A stretch of DNA of 64,000 nt from Trissonchulus latispiculum (GCA_030248195.1 JASAND010019749.1:1-64000), one strand, 5' to 3'; shown: positions 37,375 through 49,640, counted from the first letter of the stretch. Notes: a model not told the origin generated them from the letters alone. Numbers and translations: made by a program.

Positions 37375-39240
37375 AGTTTCAACATTTCAAAATGTCAGGA
37401 AACAGGGTTTAGTAGTTGATAATTTGTGCCGCACACAATTTCTTACAAACCAAATTTCCAATGCCCAGTACAAGAAGACGTAGGAAGAACTTATTTACAA
37501 GAACTTAAAATTTTAAATTTATAAATGCTTATAATTTTTATGCTAAACTAAAAGAAAACCAAAAGAAACTTCGGCTAAACATTATATATCATTTGACTGC
37601 AAATATAGTTCACTATGGAAATCGAATCTAGTGTGTAAAGTTAGTCAAGGAATGGTTAGCGCCCTTTATAGCATTCTGGCTCAGTATCCGACTACCACGA
37701 CGAATCTATTTTTGGATACAATTTCAGATCTAAAATTAAGACTGACCACTAAGACTTCTTACCATTCTTTGCCATACCTTTGCTTTTTAATGGTAACATG
37801 CAGTTCGGAGTCTTTTCAGGAAACCTCACCCAGGCCCAAAATCCAAACTTGACCAAATTAGCTAAAGCTTGTTATTCCTGCGTTTATAGACCACTCAGAG
37901 TTCCAAAAGCACTAAATAAATTTATTTCACGCAAACAAAATTCTGTTGATTCGCAAGGGGCGAGGGGCAACGGAATCACATAAACTATTGTCTCCGTTTT
38001 GGTGAAAAGTTGCTTATAAGTGCTTACTATCTTGCAGAACATGAATCTGAGGTTAGTTTTCGATTCAACATTTCATTAGTGAGTATAAGCTATAAAAGCG
38101 TATTTTGTAAACTTTTGAGTTTATAAAGCTATAAAGGAATAAAATTTAAACATAAACTGTTTCAACAGGGATATTAGACCTGACCTGGGGTTAACGAAAC
38201 GCAGAACAAAAAACTGGACGGCAGATTCATGTTCACGACTACTACACGATTCGTTGCGTTGCACGCAAACAAAGCGCGCAAATAGCGCTAAACACTACAA
38301 CTATAATTAGTTCTATGTTTATTCTACAATACATTTAAATATTTCAACAATTATGATAAATTGATCCAGCATTCGGTATGCCTGCTAATATTAAGCCCAA
38401 CATTTCTTCTAGCCTGAAGCAGAAAGATTTCTTTAGCAAAAGTGTTTACTTAACCTTTTATGCCCGCTGCGGCCATTTGACACAAGTGGTGATTTTTGGC
38501 ATCTTATTTTTTGGGACAGGGTCCAGTTGCCGGATGGCAATCTCGGTATTTGCTCCTTTTTCATTTTCTTCAACACGTCCACCCTATTTTGGGAGAATAT
38601 TTCGGGACCTGCTTGAAAAAACTAGTTGCTATAGCATTCCCCCCACAATAAAAGTTTTGATGATTTTAAGCCCTGTTCGAGAGCTGCATTCAAGCAGATC
38701 CGAAGCCGGCTGTAGTTCGTCGTTCGAAAAGTCGTTCCACCAGGTGATGTGGGAGGTGATGTGCATTAAAACAACGTATAGTTTACTCCATCTTAGAATC
38801 AACACTTTCACCTAAAAATTAATTTATTGCTTTTTTGCAATGAAAGTTTAGCAAAATTCGTACTTTTCCCAAATTTGGCTGCTTCTAGTTTTTGTAGATA
38901 CATTGGAAACAAAAATGTTGCGTTCAAAAATGTAGAGAATTTAATTCTCTATCGATTGGTGGTAGTCCCATCTCTCTTAGTGCGCTCAGTCTCAGTAAGT
39001 CATGGCATCCAGAAATGTAAAATTGGTCATTTTGAGCCGATTTCCCCGAGAAGTCTTGGGCAGAAGAGGGTTAATGTAAAATTTTTCAATAAAAGAAGCC
39101 TACGCCAATGTCTGCATAGTCGTCCCTATTTCAACTGATAAGTTGAAGTTACAAATATTTAAGGAACAAGCAATAGTTTTGTGCAAAACTGATCTAGGCT
39201 TTTGCGGAATCCACAAAGGAATTGTTACTTGTTAGCAACT
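37375..39240. other. Unassigned DNA with weak coding-like frames
   Basis: Frames at 37631-37983 (+, two frames offset) and 38378-38815 (+, 145 codons; also open on the minus strand at 38629-38811) are the longest. None shows a domain I recognise or paired splice sites. They may be decayed exons. I do not call genes here. Confidence 0.3.
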
Positions 39241-39774
39241 ATAAACCTGCTGCGAGCAAAGTTGTACAGATTAGGGAAGCGTCGAGAGTGTTTACTTTGA
39301 AAAGCTGTACTGTTTCCTTAAGGACTGTCACTGCCTTCAGCATACAGTGATTTCTTTAATTTGGAATTATACCCTGGACTGCCTACGTACGGCACACTAA
39401 TCAGCCAGCAATCAACTTGCCAATGTAACATGCCAACCGTTATTTGCTATAAAATGCTTTTGTCGAACGTTTGTAGCATTTGACTCATTTGCTGAAAGTA
39501 CTTCTTTCAACTTCTTCTATGCATTTTCGTAGTGCCGAAATCTAGGTACTTTGAATTTGATCGAGTTTCTAATTCTCATGCAATTACACATGCTAACATT
39601 AATGCCTTTTTCTTTTTCTGCACAGACTTAATTTGCATAAGTTCGCGTTCATCGAATTACAGGTGTAGCATGTGTGTTTTATAGGAGAGCCTATGAATAT
39701 CACAGCATGTGTGTTTAATGCCTTTTAAAACCGATTATAGTAGACCTGCTGCGCCGAGGCGCAGCAGGAAAAAT
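39241..39774 (+). mobile_element. Family D (Helentron-like) element D4
   Basis: 5' end ATAAACCTGCTGCGAGC; 3' hairpin at 39745-39768 (stem CCTGCTGCGC, loop CGAG) followed by AAAAATT. The last 20 bases before the hairpin match D5 rather than D1-D3, so this is a second subfamily with the same terminal hairpin. Contains a direct repeat of AGCATGTGTGTTT (39667, 39703). Confidence 0.55.
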
Positions 39775-39908
39775 TATTCGGCTCTTGACTATATGTGCCA
39801 AATTTCAGTACATAATTTAGGTAAGCACAAATATTGCAGAAATATTATATAGAATACTTAGAAAGTTTTCACAGAATGGGCCAAAATATAGCGATTAGTG
39901 CATATTTT

Positions 39909-40269
39909 CAAGAGTGCATACAGCTACGCTCTTATTTAAGTTTAAATAAAAGAAATTTTTAAAGAAAGATTCTTGTGGAAGAAAGAAAGAATCTTTCAAA
40001 AGAAAGAAGGAAAACAGAAAGTTAACACAAAGGTCAACTGTGATTTATCCCCGGCCTCCTTCCCTGAGTGCATTTGTTGCACACTGCTTTTGCTTAAACG
40101 TGTTCGCCGTAATCAAAATTTGACCTTTACTTTAATGTGTCTATTTTGAAAGAAGAGTGAAAGAAATATTATTGTGAAAGAAAGAAATAAACATTATTTT
40201 GAAAGGTTCTTTCTTTATACTTAAATAAGAGCGTAGCTGTAATACATATATATGTATTATGTACTCTTG
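39909..40269. mobile_element. Family A element, copy A7 (361 bp)
   Basis: Starts CAAGAGTGCATACAGCTACGC and ends in AATACATATATATGTATTAT then GTACTCTTG. Inner arms are CAGCTACGCTCTTATTTAAG and its complement. An exact 7-bp duplication, ATATTTT, lies at 39902-39908 and 40270-40276. The interior is rich in GAAAGAAAGA on the left and right parts, unlike other copies, so a different cargo lies between shared ends. Confidence 0.85.
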
Positions 40270-40276
40270 ATATTTT

Positions 40277-41205
40277 CAAGTGAATCAATTAAAATTAGCA
40301 GTTTATTGCGTCAATTTGTTTGTTTGTGTAGTTGCAAGATTTATGTCAAAATTTCAATAAATTCACAGTTTCTTAACAGCGTCTGTCAACTGTATTTTGA
40401 CAGACGCTTTAATTACCCAGGCCAGTCCTGCGTGATTAACGAATTCCGTGGCCAGGCCTGCGAAATTCATTAATTCTGCAACAGTTGCGTTCCGCTGTTA
40501 GTCCGTTCCGCCGGCGCCATTCCGCTGTGATAGACCTATTAGACTGACCGACCAGCACAGAAGCCGTACACAGGACTGACTGCATTGAGTCTGGGGGCTG
40601 CCATAGTGACTACAAAATCACGTGTCACTCTCCTAGCCAATGAAATTGCAACATTTCAGTAATAACAAATTTTGAAACAAATCCAGTATATGCGTGATGT
40701 AGCTTTGCCAATATAGTGACAATTGTACGAAATTAACTTTTTTCAACTAGAAATTGTGAACTATAGAAGAACTTTAAAACGAAATTAGATATATATTTTA
40801 ACTGCCAACAGATTTTGATAAAGAATCTTTTAATAATAAAATAAAGTGCACAGTACAGCATCTCTGTCCTATTGAACATCTACATCTGTGTAATATGTTA
40901 CAACGTATTTCGGCGCAATTAAGCTTTATTTTGTTATCTTATTCTTTTGTCAAATAAATGTTTGTGGCATCTAGCTAAGATCCGATTCATGGGAACACCG
41001 TTTTCATATTAAACTTCAAAAGGTATAGATAACGTGACAGTAATGAAAAATGTCACAAAGTTATTCTGTTTAAAGAAGTTTTCGTATCTTAAAGTTATGT
41101 AGCCGATCTTTGCTTCTTGATGTTTCATATAAATTTCTTTACAATAAAATAGATGTATGGATGTTAGCGAAAATAATTCATTTCAATTTAAAAGTGTTAA
41201 CATAT
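40277..41205. other. Non-coding, nothing recognised
   Basis: A short palindrome pair CCAGGCC.GCG occurs at 40418-40460. No gene is supported. Confidence 0.35.
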
Positions 41206-41845
41206 TCATTGCACATACTGATGTTAACGGTCGAATTGGTCATGGTATAGATGTGCATTGCATAGTGATCGACTCATTTTGGACTATCCCGCAATTATGA
41301 TACAGCAGTTCTTTCATATCTGATCCCGTCGGTAGTCCAGTTAAAAATCATTGTATCATTGATGCAGACTGCTCGTGAAACTAATTGTAAATTTAAAAGG
41401 GAATTGGGTTGAATTCCAAAGCTGCTTGCATTCACTTGGTCGTGTGGCATTTCTCCAACAGTTCCTTTAATTAGAATTAAGCTAGATTGCACAGACCGAT
41501 ATTGATGGTCGAATTTGTCGTATTGTTGACATGCATTATGATCGAGCTAGTTCTCGCTATAGCACAATTGTGGTAAATAGGGATAACACTTCTTTCATAA
41601 GTTGCGCCATCCATACAGTAGTCCAATTCAGTGTCAGATTTTCATTCATGCAATTATCGTTGGTAAGTGGAATTATATGCACAGATAGAACGGCATTAGG
41701 AGGAATGTTGAATATGTTCACGCTGAGTTCATGGTGGAGCATTTGTCCAACACTTCCTTTAATTAAAATTAGGCTAGATTGGATTAGATTAGATTCAATT
41801 AGACTAATAACATTTATCATTAATATATCACCAGACGACATCTGG
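41206..41845 (-). pseudogene. Tandemly duplicated exon-like unit (two 292-bp copies)
   Basis: 41213-41490 and 41491-41782 are homologous along their length with a 292-bp period. On the minus strand each copy follows an AATCTAG acceptor-like site and opens with LILIKGTVG or LILIKGSVG, then an asparagine-rich segment and FNWTT or LNWTT (a possible N-glycosylation site). The frames run 65-94 codons before stops (41295-41492 and 41557-41841). This could be duplicated exons of a secreted or membrane protein gene, now decayed. I do not recognise the family. No other exon was found nearby. Confidence 0.4.
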
Positions 41846-41929
41846 ACTAACAGTAAAACTCTGCAAGCGCGACTGGTTTACTATAACGCAGACAAGCCCA
41901 ACTAAAGTGACGCAAATAACAGACTGCTG

Positions 41930-44900
41930 ACTAAAGTCTGATCAAAAAATGTAGGGAGCGAAATTATTTTGTTTATACTGAACTACCGGTACATTTTTGC
42001 TGCAGCAATGTATATATTTTCTGAACCGTCATGGCATGAACTTCCTTTTGGTTGAAAAAACTTTTTAAAAAATTAAAATTCATCAAAAGAAGACGATTTT
42101 TTATGTTTTGAAAGATCAGTAGAAACCAGGTACTAGCCGTTCGGTGGAAAATTAGCCCATGTCTCAGATATTTGGAATCCCGAATATCAGCTGATTCCGT
42201 CAAAAATTGCGATAGTTATTCAATTTTTTCGATTTTCAATATCCTTTGATATTTGCCGTTTTTCGAAATTTGACAGGCTATTACTCGAGACTCACTTAAT
42301 GCAAAAATTTTTTAATTAGCTGTTCAGGACCGCTTACTTGTCAGCTTTCATGTGATCTATGTGGTTTTTCAAAATTTGAAAATCGATTAATACCACTTTT
42401 AATCGAAAAATACCACTTTTTGACCCAAAATTTCGACAATGCGAATCCAGCAAAAGTGGGTGAAAATAACATTATCATAAAGTTTAATCTGAGCTGAATC
42501 CAACTATATAAAGTTTTCGTGGCTACGGCTTAAATTGCCCCAGCAACGAATTTTTAAACAATTTCCTATTTCAGCTGATTTCTGACAAGTTGTGCTATAT
42601 TGTGCATTGATTTGCCGCAAATAGTGTAAGCTATCCAAAAGTCTATCGAGCTAACTACAGACAAATGGCGGCTTCCTTGAATGCCATAAACTGGGTTGAG
42701 TGCTTCAATGTAAATGATGTAAACCAAATTTGGATTATTTTTAAGACAAAAATTTTTGATGCAATTCGGCAGTTTGTTCCGTTATGTAGTTCGGCTAGTA
42801 AAAATTTTTCATGGTCTGTCAATACAGTCAAACTACATAGACGTCAACGCAAACTGCATCAAAATTATAAACAAACTCCAAATTATGTTAATAAGCAAAA
42901 ATGGCAAGTAGCCTCAAAATTAGCTAGAAAAGCGAAAAGAACAGACTTGTATAGAAATGAACAAAGTCTGCCTCTTCTCCTAGAGATTCCAAATTTTGGC
43001 GGTACATCTGTACCCGTCTCCACCCAGTGTCTGATATTCCGTTAATGGTTAAAGATGGTGTAACAATCACTGATGATACAGAAAAAGCCAAACATTTCAA
43101 CGAATTTTTCGTCTCTGTTTTTACTGAAGATAATGGTATTGCATTGCAAGATTTATCTCATCGTCAAACTAGAATCATTGACTTAAATTTTAGTGTCGAA
43201 GAAGTTTACAATAACTTAAAGAAGATGCCAATTAAATATAGCATGGGTCCAGACGGTATACCGCAAGCTCTTCTTATAAAACGTGCTCAAGTGTTAGCTA
43301 AGCCTTTATTTTTTTATTTTTCAAAAATCGTTCGAACTCTCAGAAATCCCGGATGATTGGAAGCTTGGAAAAGTTATTCCAATCCATAAAAAACTGTCAA
43401 AAAGTTCTTTTGAAAATTATAGACCTGTTAGTTTGCTATGTAGTAGTGGTAAAAATATGGAGTCTGTCGTCGCAAATGAATTAATTAGTTATCTTGAGGC
43501 AAATAGAATATTAAGCCCCGCTCAATTTGGTTTTCGCAAATACAGATCAACTGTCAGCCAATTACTGGAAACGTATAATCTTTGGACTGATGCTCTTGAT
43601 AATAAATTAATGATTGATGTAATTTTCCTAGATATTGCTAAAGCCTTTGATACTGTATCTCATGCAAAACTGCTTCAAATTCTCAGATCCATAGGCATCG
43701 ATGGAAAACTATTAGCCTGGATTGAAAATTATCTTTCCAATAGGAAACAATTTGTTGAAATTTGCAACTGTCGCTCTACTACTTCTAATGTTGCTTCTGG
43801 AGTACCCCAAGGTAGTATCTTGGGGCCCCTGCTTTTCTTAGTATATATAAATGATATTTCTACTGTTTTAGACAAGTTAAAAATCAGACTTTACGCAGAT
43901 GATGCAAAAATTTTTATAGCCTATAACTATAACTTTAATAATTTTGTTGACATTCAAGCAGAACTGAATAGAGTCTATGAATGGGCGAATACGAGACAAT
44001 TAAAGCTCGCTGCCTCAAAATGTTTTGCCATGCATCTTGGTAACAGAAGTCTAGAAAATATGTATCGTCTTGGAAATTCAAATCTGGAAGCTACAAATAG
44101 TTTTACTGATTTTAGGAATAGTTTTATCGAAAAATTTACGTTTTTCAAAACACTGTGAAGAAATAGCAAAATCTGGGTTTAAAAAGGTAAATCTAATATA
44201 CTCTGCCTTCCATTCGCGTAATAGGGAATTTTTATTAAAAATTCATAAAACATATGTTCGTCCTAAGTTAGAGTATGGCTCTGAAGTATGGTCACCTTTT
44301 CTGCTTAAAGACATTGATTTAATAGAACGAGTTCAACGGTTATTTACTAGACGATTGCCAGGGATTTCCACCCTACCTTATCATGAACGTTTGAAAATTT
44401 TAAACCTTCCCTGTTTGGAGGAAAGACGGATTATTAAAGATATAATTTTTGTTTACAAAATGCTCCATGGTTTAGTCGACTTAAGTTTTTCAAAGTTCTT
44501 TGAATTTACTCCTACTTTAAGTACTAGAGGTCATTCTTACAAATTAATGTTTAAACGTGCAAACTTAGATATTCGTAAGCATTTTTTCGCAAATCGAATA
44601 ATTCCTATATGGAACTCTCTTGATGAACAAATCGTTAATGCTGTAAATATAGTGGAATTCAAAAACCGACTTGCTACTGTTTCTTTTCATAACTTCATTA
44701 GGGGCCGGGCGTTAGTTTGCCGTGCAATCGGCCCAGCCCTGATCCCTTCCCTCCTGTCAATACATTGCCACGTACATTATAATGTGTTTAGACACTTTTC
44801 GTTTTTTTCCGGCTTGGTATATTTGTTGCCGCTTTGCTATAATTTCTTGTTAATTTTGTCTTGATAATTCTGTTTTTGGTTGGGAATAAACTAACTAACT

Positions 44901-45522
44901 AAAAAAAGTCGGCTAAAAAACGAAATTGTTTAAAAATTCGTTGCGGATGCAATATGTCGTAGCCAGGAATGGATTCAGCCCAGATTAAACTTTATGATAA
45001 TGTTGTTTTTACCCACTTTTGCTGGATTCGCATTGTCGAAATTTTGGGTCAAAAAGTGGTATTTTTCGAAAAAATCGATTTTCTAATTTTGAAAAACCAC
45101 ATAGATCACATGAAAGCTGACAAGTAAGCCTGTCCTGAAAATCTAATTAAAAAATTTTGCATTGAGTAATAGCCAGTCAAAGTTCGAAAGAGGCAAAGAT
45201 AAAAGGATTTTGAAAATCGAAAAAATTGAATAACTATCGCAATTTTTGACGAAATGAGCTGATATTCGGGATTCGAAATGTCTTGGGTATGGGCTAATTT
45301 TCCACCGAACGGCTAGTTCCTGGCTTCTACTGATCTTTCAAAACTGAAAAAATCGGCTTCTTTTGATGAATTTTAATTTTTAGAAAAATTTTTTTCAACC
45401 AAAGAAAGTTCATGCCATGACGGTTCAGAAAATATTTACATTGCTGCAGCAAAAACGTACCGGTAATTCAGTATAAGCAAAACAATTTCGCTCCCTACAT
45501 TTTTTGGTCAGACTTTAGTTTG
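41930..45522. mobile_element. Family F foldback element with arms of about 0.6 kb
   Basis: 41930-42570 is the inverted match of 44910-45522. The outer ends are CTAAAGTCTGATCAAAAAATG (left) and its imperfect complement ending GGTCAGACTTTAG (right). Inner ends share CAACGAATTTTTAAACAATTT. The loop is occupied by a non-LTR retrotransposon (about 42.6-44.9 kb). No transposase gene remains. Related right-end sequences (TTTCGCT.CTACATTTTTTGGTCAGACTTTAG) recur at about 58280 and 59130, so this is a family in this genome. A target duplication could not be fixed. Confidence 0.75.
42665..44905 (+). pseudogene. 5'-truncated non-LTR retrotransposon (reverse transcriptase, CR1/Jockey-like), frame-broken
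   Basis: The reverse transcriptase core is clear in the 43433-44158 frame. Motif A is FLDIAKAFDTVSH (about 43627-43665), motif B is GVPQGSILGPLLFLVYIND, and motif C is LYADDAKIF (about 43890-43916). The upstream frames (42665-43045, 43027-43356) carry the linker and finger region, including GPDGIPQALL. The downstream frame (44070-44864) is the C-terminal YVRPKLEYGSEVWSPF ... YHERLKILNLPCLEERR region. Frame changes occur near 43030, 43331 and 44110-44150. The endonuclease domain is absent. The 3' end is AATAAACTAACTAACTAAAAAA at about 44885-44905. Clade assignment is by motif style only. Confidence 0.85.
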
Positions 45523-45997
45523 TAAATTCGTACCTGCGACGTGCATAAGCGTAGGGCAACTATCTTCTTCTTCTTCTGATCTCGGCTCGTCAGCAAAACG
45601 CTATATATTAAGGAAGCTTGAGCAAGCAGCAATCCAAGATACGTATTCGCGTATTGATGATCCAAGACATTCAGGGGACAATGGGAGTGGATCCAACAGC
45701 TTGGTAGCATATTTAAGGAATGATTCCACGCTTCCATGTTAATCAAATTAATACCGTGACCCCAGGAGTGTGGAATCCATTCGCAGCCGTTGACCAGAAG
45801 GGTGCCAGGGAGCACTTGTGGCTGTGGGGATCTCCATTTGATGGGGTCCATGTCCATCAGTTTTCCCACGGAGGTGGTTCCAAATTCCCCAAATATCTCA
45901 GCAAGTTCACACGACTGATCAAATGTTTTGCCACTGGTTTCAAGCTGCAGTTTAAAATTCTTAGCGGAATGCTTATCTGGTTGATCTTGTCTTTTCT
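45498..45997 (-). CDS. Open frame, possible terminal exon; product unknown
   Basis: A frame of about 165 codons is open on the minus strand (45997 down to TGA/TAA near 45498). Its first ATG is at 45869. The 3' half overlaps the right end of the family F foldback. The text is unremarkable in composition (for example NGCEWIPHSWGHGINLIN) and I recognise no domain. It lies downstream, on the same strand, of the two exon candidates at 46412-46515 and 46633-46876, so it may be the last exon. The acceptor is weak. Confidence 0.3.
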
Positions 45998-46411
45998 TGT
46001 CTTAATATAGCTCATACCAAATTAGCAGTAAGCACGCATATTTGGTACAGGCGACAGTACAAAAGATAAGGCTCAACAGGCGACCGCAAATATGTAACTA
46101 AAAGAACACACTTGAAGGTACACGAAGCATAAAAGTCTTGAAAGTACACGAAGCATAAAAGTTAAATAATAATCAAAAAAGCAGTGGAAAATTTAAAAAT
46201 TGTATACAGACTAATTTCTCTAAAATTCTGATTTTTACGCCGCAGCTTTTCTAAAATGTTTTCCAGGATAAAGGAAGTAATTATAGCAAATTTGAATGAT
46301 GTTCAACGACAATTGCGCTTTTGAAGCAGAAAAATACACGAAACCGAACCAGCACCTTAAGCTGAAATCCAAGAACGTTGGTTCAATTAAGTTTTAAACT
46401 ACGTGTCTTAC

Positions 46412-46515
46412 CCAGTCCAAGCCACATCTAAGTTTAATTCCAGAAAAACATAGCTCAATCCTGCAAAAAGTTTACGTGCCTTAGTATCCAAGCCAGCAGG
46501 TTTCCTTCCACGAAA
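46412..46515 (-). CDS. Probable internal exon of a minus-strand host gene
   Basis: On the minus strand, ACAAATTTCAG precedes an open 104-bp segment (FRGRKPAGLDTKARKLFAG...) that ends ACTGG|GTAAGA, a strong donor. It begins in phase 0 and ends in phase 2. The product is not identified. Together with the exon candidate at 46633-46876 it suggests a minus-strand gene whose 5' exons lie above 46.9 kb. Confidence 0.5.
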
Positions 46516-46632
46516 CTGAAATTTGTTTTTAATAAAAACTAAAAACATTGATAACCGATTCCACAAATGATAGCAAGTGATGTGATCACGTACCACGTGA
46601 TGGCTTCATCGCGAATATCTAGATTCTGGTTT

Positions 46633-46876
46633 TCACTTGCTGTATATATACAGATTTAAACAAACCCGGACAGCCAAACACAACAGAGCTGGTACGTCAG
46701 TGCCCTGTTCAGCGATTACAGCACGAACAACAGTTATATCCTTTTCGCGATCTCCAGAACCACCGCGTCTAAGCGAAAATTCAATGTATATTTCTTTCTT
46801 TATGGCCGATGGTATGCCTTGGTTGTTAAGCAAATAAGCACCGTTGGATGGAATGCACCGTAGAAATTCACCATAG
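46633..46876 (-). CDS. Probable internal exon of a minus-strand host gene
   Basis: CTTTATTTTTCAG precedes an open segment beginning in phase 1 (YGEFLRCIPSNGAYLLNNQG...) with good coding character: charged and hydrophobic residues alternate, with no low complexity. The frame stops at TGA (46633-46635). A donor such as CGG|GTTTGT near 46680 would join in phase to the exon at 46412-46515. The exact 3' border is uncertain. The segment contains IPSAIKKEIYIEFSLRR and DVPALLCLAVRVCLN. I could not assign a family. Confidence 0.5.
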
Positions 46877-47486
46877 CTGAAAAATAAAGCATTCGTAGCC
46901 AAAACAAATACTCTTATGAATCCTAAGAGATTCCAAGATTTAAAAAAATGCTCTATAGAAAACAGAAAAGTTAGAAGACAGAAAAGAGAGAAAAGAAGTT
47001 CTAAGGTTAAACAAAAGCACGTTTTGACAGAACCAAGCTTCACACTCCAAAAAAGCAGACTACTAAAATGCTAGAAACACATAGTTACTTCTTTGGTACC
47101 CTTTTAAGTCCGAGCTTATAAAACTAATTTCTAAGATCGAGTAGAAAGGAAAGATTACAAAAAATAAATTCCTGAAAGATAAATTACAAAAGGCAATGTA
47201 TATATTTTCTGAAAGCTCAGAAATCAAAGATTTCAAATTTTAAAATTAACACTTTTGAAGGGTGTAATCCAGGCTGGCGAAAGCTGTGAGCTGAATCAAG
47301 TCAAGCAAGTGCGCTACATTTTGGTTCTCATCATTATACACAACTACGGAAAACTGCAGCTTTGAATCTTCATGCAGGCCTAAGATAAACTAACTTAAAC
47401 AAACTGCAAAGGAGCCGCCGTATCGGTTGAGCTGCAGACGAAATTGCGAGCATATGCAAGGCTCAGGACATCCAACTAACTGTTTG
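46877..47486. other. Presumed intron / spacer, nothing recognised
   Basis: AT-rich DNA upstream of the minus-strand exon candidates. No further exon with paired splice sites was found. Confidence 0.35.
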
Positions 47487-47489
47487 CAA

Positions 47490-47757
47490 AGGTACATAAA
47501 TACATAACAGTATGACAAGCGCCATACTCTATGTATTATCAGCTCGCTACATCCTCTCCACGCTATCGGCTGACTCTTCCATAAATTGTCAAAGAAATCC
47601 GCCCTCTAAGCTTGCACGCAACAGACGCACTTTGAACCAGCTGACTAGTTGTGTTTAGTTACTAGTTTAGCGAGCAAGCATTGCGTTCGAATTTTATTTG
47701 ATAAGGAAGGTCTGATTTATGGGAGGGTAAGCCGATAGCGTGCAGAGGATGACGGTA
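47490..47757. mobile_element. Family A element, copy A8 (degenerate)
   Basis: GTACATAAATACATAACAGTATGAC at the left and GCCGATAGCGTGCAGAGGATG at the right, with the central GCAACAGACGCACTTTGAACC loop. The terminal CAAGA and a clear duplication are lost. Confidence 0.6.
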
Positions 47758-48077
47758 ATGTAATACTGGTTCGGGCCACATTATAGGGTAATTCAGGAGT
47801 TGGAGTGCCTCCAATGCGAAGCCATGGTGAATGGAAGTGACGTCTAAGAACCCAATTAATTATTACAAAAAATGTACAAACACACAGATCAAATCCAGTC
47901 GGATCGATAAAATGTTAATGGAAATGTAAAATGACGTGAAGCAGGAAAACTGATGATGATATATAAATCTTCGCCATCATTGCTTGACGAAACTGATGAA
48001 AATAATCAATTTGATGTCTTCTAACAAATGTTTAAATAAGAAATAAGCAATAAACATTTCTTGCCAGCATTACACAG
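47758..48077. other. Non-coding, nothing recognised
   Basis: No gene or element supported. Confidence 0.35.
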
Positions 48078-48465
48078 CAGCTGTTTAAAAATTGATTCTT
48101 TATAAGCAAAGGTTAAAAAGTCAACTTCATCGCAAAAACTTGCAAAGCTTAACTAGCTCGATAAACTTAAAAAACTAGAGCCAATTACAGAGTAACCGAC
48201 TGTGCATAGTGTTGTGTCCGATCTAACAACGACTTAGTTCAACCACTTCAACAGATGTAACTAGCAATACTGAATATGCTACACGGAATGTCTCTTTTAC
48301 AATGCAGTATTCTCCTAAAGAAGGCTAACACTATAATCATTTCATTAAGTTATACAGGCGGATCAAAAGACAAGCAGCAACGTTGCAGCACCATTTCCTT
48401 TTCAACGACAAGTAAAAGACTAAACTGAATAATATTTGTATAAAACTTTCTAAAGCTAAACTTTA

Positions 48466-48507
<42 letters not shown>

Positions 48508-48508
48508 T
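48078..48508 (+). mobile_element. Family G retroposon-like repeat, copy 2, with (AAT)n tail
   Basis: Homologous to 35520-35935 with the same 3' border CTAAACTTTAAA and an (AAT)n tail of about 14 units (48467-48507). Confidence 0.55.
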
Positions 48509-49493
48509 CGTCATCACAGATTTCTCCTTTACTTGCTTGTCTAAACAAGTCTAAAACCAGGAATGAGGTCTAATTTCAGGTCCAATGAAGAAAAGTACAT
48601 AATTATTGTAGTTCAAGTCAGTGCTTGGATAATTTGAGGTTAAAGAAATTAATTATTATTGAATGTTATTTAATAACTAATTAAATTAAATCCACTTCAT
48701 GATCAGGATCTGGTGTGTTAAAACAATATCTGTTTCAGGATATTCTTATGCGATTCTAAAGTGAAGAAATATGGCGCCAATATACATCACTGCCCCCTGT
48801 TCTTGGTTCTGAAGGTTTGGCCTATTTTCTGTTCCTTGTTCGGTAGGCATTTCAGTGTTGGTATCTGGGATGGGATGGGACTTAAAATGAAATTAAAACC
48901 GGATTCTGTGTTTGTGGTTTCGTTCTAATCACTGAAACTGAAACCTTAGCTGAAACTAATTTGAAAAAAAGCTGGAACTAAAAGTAAAACTATTATAGGC
49001 GACAGACTTAAAGTCAGAGTGAAACTAAAATTTGTTTTAATGAAAAATTGAAAATTAGGTCTTTCCTCAAACTAATTTCCCGGAGAAGAACCTAAATCCA
49101 AGCCAAATGTTGAAGTCTTATGCAGACACTGAATGGATCTTGTTTTCACGCACAGGACCCTGATGATGAAACGGATTAATTAAATTAGCTATGAAAAATA
49201 TTCAATCTATATTAATTCCTCAACCTCAGTATGCAAGCTCAGACTTGAACTACATTGGTTCTATACTTTTCTGCGATGAACTTGAAATTATACAGCATTG
49301 CTGTCACTGCTCCTGGGGCCTTTTCTCGAATGGGTTAAACGAGTTAGAAATGATTTGATCCTTTTCGCGAATGAGTTAAAAGAGTTACACCTTATGTTAT
49401 CAGCTCGCGAGCCATGCTCTGCGCGCTAGCGGCCCACCCACCCCGCAGTTGCATACCTAGTGGACCCCTCCTCCTCAAATCAGTACCTAGTAC
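48509..49493. other. Non-coding, nothing firm
   Basis: Contains a GAGTTAAA-type patch at 49320-49390 related to 34900-34990, then GCTCGCGAGCCATGCTCTGCGC DNA resembling the inner part of family A copy A6. No gene is seen. Confidence 0.35.
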
Positions 49494-49640
49494 CAAGAGT
49501 ACATAATGACAAGCGTAACATTCTATGCAGAAGGCCAAAACTATGCTATGCTTGCAGTCGGCTGACCCCCCCCCCACGAATTGACCCCCTCTCACACCGC
49601 CCCTATATGGGAACGTGGTCCAGTGGGGGTCGCTCACTGC
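49494..49640. mobile_element. Family A fragment, A9
   Basis: CAAGAGTACATAATGACAAGCG at the left, with TATGCTTGCAGTCGGCTGACC and a C tract following. The right half is not recognisable. Confidence 0.5.

Noticed and set aside
37631..37983. Two offset frames as a broken gene
   Set aside because: Joining them needs an assumed frame change and gives no recognisable family. Kept only as unassigned DNA.
38378..38815. 145-codon plus-strand frame, also open on the minus strand
   Set aside because: Neither strand shows a domain or paired splice sites. Too weak to call.
42665..43045. Start of the retrotransposon ORF as a complete first gene (ORF1)
   Set aside because: The sequence is the linker just upstream of the reverse transcriptase fingers, not an RNA-binding ORF1. 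The element is 5'-truncated.
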